This document shows positions 1 through 5,461 of a stretch of DNA of 43,214 nt, one piece after another (positions within the stretch are counted from its first letter, which is position 1; each line of letters starts with the position of its first letter). The position numbers and the translations under genes are program-made. Under the pieces are notes generated by a model that worked only from the letters and a program-made list of their open reading frames with translations, did no database searches and had not been told where the DNA came from. Source of the stretch: a virus. The stretch lies in the IMG/VR virus record IMGVR_UViG_3300045019_000022, positions 1 through 43,214 of that record; one strand, written 5' to 3'.

Positions 1-7
1 CCGCAAA

Positions 8-36
8 TTGATTCGCCGGAGCATTTGTGCCATAAT
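8..36 (+). promoter_or_regulatory. Predicted sigma70 promoter of tRNA-Val
   Basis: A -35 box TTGATT (8-13) and a -10 box CATAAT (31-36) are separated by exactly 17 bp, and the predicted start point lies just before the tRNA at 48. This is host DNA left of the prophage. Seen by eye only; it was not scored against background. Confidence 0.6.
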
Positions 37-47
37 AGCGAGCTCCC

Positions 48-122
48 GGACAGTTAGCTCAGGGGTAGAGCACCGCCTTCACACGGCGGGGGTCACTGGT
101 TCAATCCCAGTACTGTCCACCA
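48..122 (+). tRNA. tRNA-Val, anticodon CAC
   Basis: The acceptor stem pairs GGACAGT (48-54) with ACTGTCC (112-118). The anticodon stem CCGCC/GGCGG (73-77, 85-89) encloses the loop TTCACAC, with anticodon CAC at 80-82, which reads GUG (Val). The T-arm sequence GGTTCAATCC and an encoded CCA end (120-122) are present. The prophage is integrated at its 3' end: bases 96-122 lie inside the repeated att core, so the phage copy restores a complete tRNA. Confidence 0.95.
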
Positions 123-127
123 GAATT
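96..127. other. attL, prophage left attachment core
   Basis: A 32-bp stretch running from the tRNA-Val T-arm through CCA and five bases beyond is repeated exactly at 43109-43140. The bases just outside differ on both sides. This is the usual geometry for a tyrosine integrase that targets a tRNA 3' end. The integrase gene is at the opposite end of the element, next to attR. Confidence 0.93.
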
Positions 128-137
128 TTAGCTATAT

Positions 138-208
138 AAAACAAGGGCTTAAGAACTCTGTAGTGTCTAGAAGAAGGCGCGATACAGACGACTTAAGCCC
201 TTGTTTTT
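138..208. terminator. Long hairpin, probable bidirectional terminator
   Basis: A perfect 16-bp inverted repeat (138-153 and 192-207; key sequence CAAGGGCTTAAG / CTTAAGCCCTTG) encloses a 38-nt loop. On the plus strand it is followed by a T run (204-208) and can end tRNA-Val transcription. On the minus strand the stem runs into TTTTATATAG, so it can also stop phage transcription coming from the genes at 264-866. The loop is long for a simple terminator and contains a further short complementarity (CTGTA 158-162 / TACAG 183-187). Confidence 0.7.
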
Positions 209-263
209 ATTCAGTCTCCGCCGAACCAATTAGACAGATTCGGCGCGTGTCTCTTGCAGTTTT

Positions 264-866
264 CTACAGTTCTTCGTTGTAATTCTTCGGGGGTGTGCCG
301 CTTGGTGTCTTTATGTCCTGCGGTTCCAGTAGAAACTCTGCTTCGTCATCGTCGTCCCCGTTGCTTGCCTTCAGGTCAACCAAACTTACCAGCGCTTTCA
401 TCACCACTTCGACAGCTGCAAGATCCGCGGGCTTGGAAACACGTTTTGCCAGCATGTGCGAATAAATCTCTAGCTGTTTGGCTGCTTCTGTCCGCGTACA
501 TGTGAACGGCTTCGCTTCAAACATAAGGTAAGTATCTATGTCTGCCGCCTTCCAATTTTCTCTTGGGGCGTTCTGACACGAGAACTTACTGCTACTGTCC
601 ACGAAATAGCTGGGCCACTGCTCGTCTGTTGACTCATTGACGGAGCGGTACTTGGGTGTGAATGGGGCAGTGACCTTGTACACCGACCTATACTTGGCCG
701 GGCCGCCCATCGCGGGTCGGGCGGGCGGAAGCTCCGCTACAGCTTGAGAAAGCAGGTGCACAATTTCCGCATTCAAGCTGCGGCCTGATTTCTTGGCCGA
801 TTCCTCGAGCTGATTTTTTAGCTCCACCGGCATCCGAATGTTTACCTGGGGATCGCTTCTCGCCAT
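264..866 (-). CDS. Arc-type ribbon-helix-helix DNA-binding protein
   Basis: A 200-aa protein. Residues about 8-45 (VNIRMPVELKNQLEESAKKS followed by GRSLNAEIVHLL) match the beta-strand/helix/helix pattern of the Arc/MetJ ribbon-helix-helix family, which binds DNA as dimers on short operator repeats. The remaining 150 residues are not recognised and end in an acidic stretch with four consecutive Asp residues. The gene is last at the left end of the prophage, transcribed toward the terminator at 138-208, and divergent from 969-1298. Repeats in the divergent gap (894-944) are a plausible own operator. Codon choice is less GC-rich than in the virion genes, as is common for accessory (moron) genes. 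A regulator of lysogeny or of neighbouring accessory genes is inferred. Confidence 0.75.
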   Translation of the reverse strand: MARSDPQVNIRMPVELKNQLEESAKKSGRSLNAEIVHLLSQAVAELPPARPAMGGPAKYRSVYKVTAPFTPKYRSVNESTDEQWPSYFVDSSSKFSCQNAPRENWKAADIDTYLMFEAKPFTCTRTEAAKQLEIYSHMLAKRVSKPADLAAVEVVMKALVSLVDLKASNGDDDDEAEFLLEPQDIKTPSGTPPKNYNEEL

Positions 867-893
867 TGTCGTCTTTCAAAAATTGCTTGCGTT

Positions 894-944
894 CCGTGCT
901 ACTACGGTGCTACCTTATCGGCTCACTAGCACGGTACTACTACG
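894..944. promoter_or_regulatory. Repeat cluster, possible RHH-protein operator
   Basis: GTGCTAC occurs at 896-902 and 907-913, 11 bp apart (one helical turn). Its inverse TAGCAC is at 927-932, and a near copy GTACTAC at 934-940. The longer forms GTGCTACTACG (896-906) and GTACTACTACG (934-944) are direct repeats, and CCGTGCTA/TAGCACGG (894-901, 927-934) is an inverted repeat. The cluster lies between the divergent genes at 866 and 969. Binding by the product of 264-866 is inference. Confidence 0.5.
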
Positions 945-968
945 TGAATCATAACACGATAGCGCATT

Positions 969-1298
969 ATGCATATGAAAAACGATAACTCTGGCAACGG
1001 CATCGGATGCGGGCAAATACAGTACCGACGCGGGGTAGCTATCCGAGTGGATCCTGAAGAACTTGCTGACTATCTCGAGACACGCAAGGCACAGCTTCGG
1101 GCGTTGGTACGTATCACAAACGGGGAGGCGTTTGCCCTGTACAACCAGGAAATCCAATCCGATGTCCGCAGTTTGCTGACTGACCTGGTCGACGAGGTGA
1201 CTGCATTGATTCCGGTTGCTATCGAAGAAGCAAGAACGCAGTCGCTGACGGCCTCGTTCAGCGCGGATGGTAGGTTTTGCAACGCTCCCAAACATTAG
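969..1298 (+). CDS. Hypothetical protein (accessory region)
   Basis: A 109-aa, mostly helical protein of unknown family, with no signal peptide or membrane segment. The N-terminus has two nearby ATGs (969 and 975) and neither has a strong Shine-Dalgarno. It is divergent from the ribbon-helix-helix gene and converges on the gene at 1258-1608, overlapping its end by 41 bp. No function is proposed. Its existence rests on an uninterrupted frame with protein-like composition and on filling the only gap between two better-supported genes. Confidence 0.5.
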   Translation: MHMKNDNSGNGIGCGQIQYRRGVAIRVDPEELADYLETRKAQLRALVRITNGEAFALYNQEIQSDVRSLLTDLVDEVTALIPVAIEEARTQSLTASFSADGRFCNAPKH

Positions 1299-1608
1299 CT
1301 AGCGCGGCCCAGTCCTCGTCGGATGCGTATTCCACAGGGGGCCAGTGCGGCCAGTTCAAGATCGGCGGTCGCTTCGGATTTGCGAAGGGCCGTGGGGCGG
1401 TGTTGCGTTGAAACGCCGACGTGGAATTTTTGCGGTCTCGCTCGATCTTTTCCACATCAATTTGCAATTCCTCAGCAGATTCCCATACCGGCTCCCATAG
1501 CTCAACTATGTATTGGACGTCTGCATAATCAAGCGGCATCTTCCATTTGGAGAGATGCCATTTTCCGCTGATCTGGTAGCGGATTGTGTAACAGGTAACA
1601 GTTTTCAT
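1258..1608 (-). CDS. Hypothetical protein under a LexA-type promoter
   Basis: A 116-aa protein of unknown family, rich in Trp, Pro and charged residues, with no membrane segment. The ATG at 1608 lies only 9 bp from a near-consensus LexA box (1618-1637) that overlaps a good promoter (-35 TTGGCA, 17-bp spacer, -10 TATACT). No clear ribosome binding site precedes the ATG, so the leader should be short and translation weak. The gene follows the lysis genes on the same strand but has its own promoter. Direct control by host LexA is a reasonable inference, so the product may act during DNA damage or prophage induction. It may be a lysis helper or host-takeover factor, but the sequence does not say which. 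Confidence 0.65.
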   Translation of the reverse strand: MKTVTCYTIRYQISGKWHLSKWKMPLDYADVQYIVELWEPVWESAEELQIDVEKIERDRKNSTSAFQRNTAPRPFANPKRPPILNWPHWPPVEYASDEDWAALANVWERCKTYHPR

Positions 1609-1617
1609 GGCTGAATA

Positions 1618-1637
1618 TACTGTATAAAAACACAGTA
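1618..1637. promoter_or_regulatory. LexA (SOS) box
   Basis: TACTGTATAAAAACACAGTA fits the beta/gammaproteobacterial LexA consensus CTGT-N8-ACAG, with the AT-rich centre and flanking TA typical of strong boxes. It is the core of a perfect 14-bp inverted repeat with an 8-nt loop (1610-1623, 1632-1645). It sits between the -10 region and the start codon of the gene at 1258-1608. Confidence 0.8.
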
Positions 1638-1662
1638 TATTCAGCAGTCAGACGGATGCCAA
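1634..1662 (-). promoter_or_regulatory. Promoter of the SOS-boxed gene
   Basis: Read on the minus strand, the -35 TTGGCA (1657-1662) and -10 TATACT (1634-1639) are separated by 17 bp. The -10 overlaps the edge of the LexA box, so bound LexA would block RNA polymerase. Confidence 0.65.
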
Positions 1663-1667
1663 GATGT

Positions 1668-2057
1668 CTATCCGGCAACTGTAGTGTCCGCTGGCTTTTC
1701 GTAGTGGAGCCAGCCGAACAATCGCACACCCAGCCACATCGGGCCGCGGCGCCAGCCGGCTACACCTTCCGCTTTCATCGCCTCGCAGAACACATCATCA
1801 GCCTGCTTGCGCGTGACCTTGCCGCCGGAATAGAGAAAGTCATGGATGACCGCCGCCTCGTTCGAAACACCGCCGAAGAGCAGATAGGCAAGCGGCAAGC
1901 GCGGTACGCTGGCCAGATCCGTAATGAAGCCTTCCGGCACGGTGACACGTCGGCCCAGCACATCGGAGTCGTAGACGAAAGGGGCCAGCACCCGGCGCTC
2001 CGGCTTACCAGGCGCAACGGACTCCAAGCGCAACGGGGAAAGGTAGCGCGCTGTCAC
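1668..2057 (-). CDS. DUF1353 phage protein
   Basis: A 129-aa protein with the DUF1353 signature VPEGFITDLASVPR (residues about 40-53) and the later HDFLYSGG motif. DUF1353 proteins are common in phage lysis and tail regions, and their role is unknown. The start overlaps the end of the endolysin gene by 4 bp (ATGA type), so it is the last gene of the long minus-strand virion/lysis operon. Function in or around lysis is inferred from position only. Confidence 0.85.
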   Translation of the reverse strand: MTARYLSPLRLESVAPGKPERRVLAPFVYDSDVLGRRVTVPEGFITDLASVPRLPLAYLLFGGVSNEAAVIHDFLYSGGKVTRKQADDVFCEAMKAEGVAGWRRGPMWLGVRLFGWLHYEKPADTTVAG

Positions 2058-2476
2058 CCTTCCTCCATCATCTTGGCCAGTCGCTCGGATCGCGCGCCAA
2101 CCTGCTTCGCCCAGGCGGAGTCGCGCATGCCGCGCGCGGCGGCGCGGTAATCACCGCGCTGCATCGATGCCAATGTGTTTCGGAACGACAGCAGGCCTTT
2201 GGTCGAATTGCCGATGCCCATGTTGAAGCACATATTTGCAAGCACCCGCTGCCGGCGCTCGGACATAGTCCGCCACCAGGGCAGGGCCGCGTCGAGCTGG
2301 GCGCAGACCCGGTCGATGTCATTCTTTAGCAGGTAGCGCGCTTCGTCCGGGCTGATGCCGACGTCATCGAGGTTACGGCCAATCCCGATGGTCAGCTTGC
2401 CGGCGGTGCAGTGGTATGGCTTGAGCTTCAGTGCCTCATCGGTGATGAGCTCAGTAGTGAGGTTTTCAATGTTCAT
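2054..2476 (-). CDS. Phage lysozyme-type endolysin (GH24)
   Basis: A 140-aa endolysin that cleaves peptidoglycan glycan strands at the end of infection. The T4-lysozyme active-site spacing Glu-8-(Asp/Cys)-5-Thr is visible as E14, C23 and T29 (DEALKLKPYHCTAGKLTIGIG region), so the second catalytic position is Cys rather than Asp, a known variant. There is no signal-anchor segment, so it should be cytoplasmic and need a holin. AAGG precedes the ATG at 2476. It overlaps the holin-like gene by 4 bp and the DUF1353 gene by 4 bp, a compact lysis cassette. Confidence 0.92.
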   Translation of the reverse strand: MNIENLTTELITDEALKLKPYHCTAGKLTIGIGRNLDDVGISPDEARYLLKNDIDRVCAQLDAALPWWRTMSERRQRVLANMCFNMGIGNSTKGLLSFRNTLASMQRGDYRAAARGMRDSAWAKQVGARSERLAKMMEEG

Positions 2477-2754
2477 GGTTTCACCTTGCTGAGCATCTCG
2501 TTGTAAGCCTTGATCGAGGCTTGGTTTTTACTGATGTGCGAAATTTCCTTCTTGATCTCATCCATTCCGTCAAAGAGCTTGGTGAAGGTCTTTTCCAATT
2601 CAATTTTCTGCACATAGTTTTCAGCCAGCTTCAAGTTGAGTGCAGTGATCTGCTCCTGCTGGCTGCGAACCATTCCCCACATCGTCTTCACCCACCACGC
2701 TACGCCGGTGCCGGCAATGCCGATAAGAATGTTGATTATCTGTTGTTCGTTCAT
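2473..2754 (-). CDS. Holin-like small membrane protein
   Basis: A 93-aa protein with one N-terminal membrane segment (about residues 5-27, IINILIGIAGTGVAWW onward) followed by a charged helical, probably coiled-coil region. Its place directly upstream of the endolysin suggests a holin or another inner-membrane lysis protein. The topology (membrane segment then coiled coil) would also fit an inner-membrane spanin, and no separate Rz/Rz1 pair is visible. The ATG at 2754 was chosen over an upstream start at 2781 because that one would overlap the preceding gene, whereas 2754 follows AAGG at a usable distance. Confidence 0.7.
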   Translation of the reverse strand: MNEQQIINILIGIAGTGVAWWVKTMWGMVRSQQEQITALNLKLAENYVQKIELEKTFTKLFDGMDEIKKEISHISKNQASIKAYNEMLSKVKP

Positions 2755-2762
2755 GGCTAGCC

Positions 2763-3179
2763 TTATGTCGGAAGCGGCCACAACTCGGCTTGTTTCTGGC
2801 CAGCCAAGGCGAGGGCTTGGGTGAGTTCAGCGAGGGTCACTTCGGTGACGGTGTTGTCCGCGAGCGTCCAGGTAGCAGTGGCCAAGCCGGTGGCTTGAGC
2901 GATGAGGATTGCCCGCGCCATGCGAGTTTGAGAATCTTCGTCACCATCGAAAGTTTTGTCGCCCACAGCGACGACGATCGCGGCCACTGCGGCGGCGCGG
3001 ATTGCCTTCAGTTCTTCTCTGGTCGGAGGAGCAGGTGGCGGGTCGCTAAAAGACACCCCGTTCCACAGATCGCCGATCTTGCCGCCGCGTGATGCGTCAA
3101 CAAGGTTCGGCATGAAATCGAGTGATTCAACTTCAATCGTGTTGATGATCCGGCCGTTTTCAATGACGTGTGCTTTCAT
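2763..3179 (-). CDS. DUF4376 protein, probable tail fibre accessory
   Basis: A 138-aa protein. The C-terminal half has the DUF4376 pattern: FDGDEDSQTRMARAI, then a W-x-LADN segment, and an end of the type LAGQKQAELW. Such proteins are usually encoded next to tail fibres and are thought to assist or decorate them. The N-terminal 40 residues resemble short tail-fibre attachment segments. The start at 3179 (MKAHVIENG) was chosen because AGGAG lies 6 bp upstream, between the fibre stop and this ATG. It is translated immediately after the tail fibre gene. Confidence 0.8.
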   Translation of the reverse strand: MKAHVIENGRIINTIEVESLDFMPNLVDASRGGKIGDLWNGVSFSDPPPAPPTREELKAIRAAAVAAIVVAVGDKTFDGDEDSQTRMARAILIAQATGLATATWTLADNTVTEVTLAELTQALALAGQKQAELWPLPT

Positions 3180-3190
3180 CGCAACTCCTA

Positions 3191-5401
3191 TCAAATGATT
3201 CCCGTGATGGTGAGTTGACCGGAGCCACCGTTTCCGCCATTTCCGCCTTTGCCGCCGGCTTTCGCAGGAGGATTCCCTGTACCGGCGCCGGAACCGCCAG
3301 AGCCACCGCCGCCGCCTTGGCCAATGTCACCGGCTGTTCCATCATTTCCGTCAAGGCCGGCGGTACTTGCCGGGCCAAGTTTCGCCGCACCGCCGGCAGG
3401 GGCTGTAGGGGCTGCGCTAGAAGGGGCGCCGTTCCCGCCGGCTCCGCCAGTGCCGCCTGACCCACTGCCAAGCGCGCCGTTGGACCCATTAGCGCCCGCA
3501 GTGTTGGGGCACGTAATAGCCGTCTTGGAGTCAATAGACGAAGATGTCGTAGACCCGCTCGCAGTGTTGCCGCTGCCTGCTGTGGAGTTGTTCGTGCTGC
3601 CTGTTCCACCATTGCCATTTGCACTACCGCCCAGCGCTGTAAGATACGCCGCGCTTGTGGATAGACCGAACGTCGTCGCTCCTCCAGAGGTGCCGCTCCC
3701 ACCTGTTGCACCAGTTCCGTTACTGGCAGTGCCGTTACCGCCAGTGCCCCCAGTGCCCCCCGATCCAACGGTATAGGTCACGGTGGCAGGCATCAGATCT
3801 GCTTCGACAGTCTTCATCGAAGTTACGCCGCACATCCCCCCGGGGCCGCCGCCGCCGCCTGCGCTTGGGTTGAACTGGTCGGAATTGCCAGATGCGCCGC
3901 CGCCGCCGCTACCGCCTGCCCCGGCGCCGATCGCCTTGATAGTGAATGCAAGATACCCGGGAGGCTTGATGAAAGTCCCACTGATGGTTCCGGTAAGTTT
4001 GAACGCGTTGATAACGACGGAACGCAAGGCGGTACCATCGCATTGGATCAATCGCATCTCACCAGAGTACATGACGAATGACGTCATACCGTCGATCGTT
4101 TCACTACCGTTAGGATCGAGCGTAACGCTGCCTGAACCGCTATTACGCAGCCAGCAGTACCAACCGTCGCCCAGCGTCGCTGCGGAAGCGAACGTCTGCG
4201 TAAAAGTGCCGCTGGTGATGTCAATCAGATTAGTGCGGTTTGCCGCAACTATTTGCGTATTGGCCGTTCTCGCGACATGAACCACCGACGACTGGATATC
4301 ATCCAGAAGCGCGAGGGTGCCGCTCTTGTCGGGGGCGTTAAACGAGCGGGATTGCCCTGCTGAAATGCCAGATAACTGGAATGTCAGCTTCTTGGTGGAA
4401 TCGACTTCATCCGTGATTTCGAATTTGTTATCACGGAATGTCTGCATCCCGGTCCAAGTATTCGATTGTGCCAGCGATGTGCCGCCCCAACCGATAACCG
4501 TCCACTTGTCCGGGTTGGTATCTGTGTCAGGTACAAGGGTGACGCCGCTAACCGCGCCTAGTATTGAGGCCGTCGTCCCGTCGTCGAACAAATCTGCACC
4601 GCCACGATTCAGCGTGATCGTGTTCGCGTCCGATGTCGCCTTTTTAACGCCGACAGTATAGGGAAGGGAAAGCCCTGAGATTGTGGGCAAGTTCACCACC
4701 ACGTTTCCGGCAGACGTGTCGATATTAAGCAGACAGCCTGATGTTGCTTGGCTTATGGTGTACGGGCTATTGGCAGCTGACAGAAACAAGACATCCCGGA
4801 AGCCAATCGACGCGACTGCTGTAGCGGCGGCTGTAGCCTGAGCAATTGCGATATTCGCTTGCGCAGTGGCAGTGGATGCGCCTTCGGTTGCTACTTCCGC
4901 TCCAGCAGTAGCGGCGGATTCAGCGGATGTCGCGGTGGCCACGGCGGTGTTCAACGCAAGCAGCAGGTCTTGCAAGTTCGTGATCGAGTCTGCTACGGAC
5001 ACCTTCAATGCGCGGCCAGATTCTTCCGACAACTGCTGCACGAGCATCGTCAGCTTATCCAAGGCGGCTTCCACCACGCGGGGGTAGAAGCCGCCCTGAT
5101 TAGGAATCGAGGTTCCTTGTGTCGCTGTGACGTTGCGAAGGATGGTGATCTGCTGGCCGTTCGCCGGGGCAGACAGTATCGTTACGTTTCCGCCGGGGGA
5201 CGCGCTTTGGTCAGCGTTGACCGCGACTGTGTAGTCCGCGCCGGACGTCAGTGTTGTGTCGACAGCCGTGCCGTTGGTCGTGACGGTACGGACCACCTTG
5301 ATGTCGGCGGCCTGCTGCACCTTGAAGGCGAATGCAAAGACAGTGGTCACGCCGTTGCCGGCGTACGGTCCGCTTTTGCTGGTTGAACTTGCTACGGTCA
5401 T
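3191..5401 (-). CDS. Tail fibre with glycine-rich tip
   Basis: A 736-aa tail fibre. Residues about 1-120 match the N-terminal tail-attachment domain of T7-type fibres (SKSGPYAGNGVTTVFAFAFKV, followed by DYTV and ILRN segments). A helical Ala-rich shaft follows (about 150-215), then beta-rich repeats. The last roughly 245 residues are extremely rich in Gly, Ser, Asn and Thr, with runs such as GGTGGTGGNG, compatible with polyglycine-II bundles known from some phage adhesins. The start at 5401 follows GAGGGGT; an upstream in-frame ATG at 5458 has no such site and overlaps the gene-boundary repeat. The fibre determines host receptor recognition. Confidence 0.88.
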   Translation of the reverse strand: MTVASSTSKSGPYAGNGVTTVFAFAFKVQQAADIKVVRTVTTNGTAVDTTLTSGADYTVAVNADQSASPGGNVTILSAPANGQQITILRNVTATQGTSIPNQGGFYPRVVEAALDKLTMLVQQLSEESGRALKVSVADSITNLQDLLLALNTAVATATSAESAATAGAEVATEGASTATAQANIAIAQATAAATAVASIGFRDVLFLSAANSPYTISQATSGCLLNIDTSAGNVVVNLPTISGLSLPYTVGVKKATSDANTITLNRGGADLFDDGTTASILGAVSGVTLVPDTDTNPDKWTVIGWGGTSLAQSNTWTGMQTFRDNKFEITDEVDSTKKLTFQLSGISAGQSRSFNAPDKSGTLALLDDIQSSVVHVARTANTQIVAANRTNLIDITSGTFTQTFASAATLGDGWYCWLRNSGSGSVTLDPNGSETIDGMTSFVMYSGEMRLIQCDGTALRSVVINAFKLTGTISGTFIKPPGYLAFTIKAIGAGAGGSGGGGASGNSDQFNPSAGGGGGPGGMCGVTSMKTVEADLMPATVTYTVGSGGTGGTGGNGTASNGTGATGGSGTSGGATTFGLSTSAAYLTALGGSANGNGGTGSTNNSTAGSGNTASGSTTSSSIDSKTAITCPNTAGANGSNGALGSGSGGTGGAGGNGAPSSAAPTAPAGGAAKLGPASTAGLDGNDGTAGDIGQGGGGGSGGSGAGTGNPPAKAGGKGGNGGNGGSGQLTITGII

Positions 5402-5447
5402 GGTTGCGTACCCCTCGGTTGCCAGCAGTATCCAGCAGGCCGAGGGA

Positions 5448-5460
5448 TGTACCCGCACCG
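5448..5460 (-). repeat. Gene-boundary 13-mer, copy 1
   Basis: On the plus strand this reads TGTACCCGCACCG; it differs by one base from the AGGTACCCGCACC element found at three other late-gene boundaries. It lies directly after the stop codon of the 1968-aa gene and upstream of the tail fibre. Confidence 0.6.
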
Positions 5461-5461
5461 C

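Noticed and set aside
3160-3768. A 202-codon frame in a second register of the glycine-rich fibre segment
   Set aside because: Low-complexity GC-rich DNA leaves several frames open; the fibre frame has the family domain and ribosome site.
3160-5458. Possible diversity-generating retroelement near the fibre, as in BPP-1
   Set aside because: No reverse transcriptase gene and no near-identical repeat pair with adenine-directed differences was seen around the fibre.
5402-5458. An upstream ATG extending the tail fibre by 19 residues
   Set aside because: It lies on the boundary repeat without a ribosome site, whereas the ATG at 5401 follows GAGGGGT and begins at the conserved domain.
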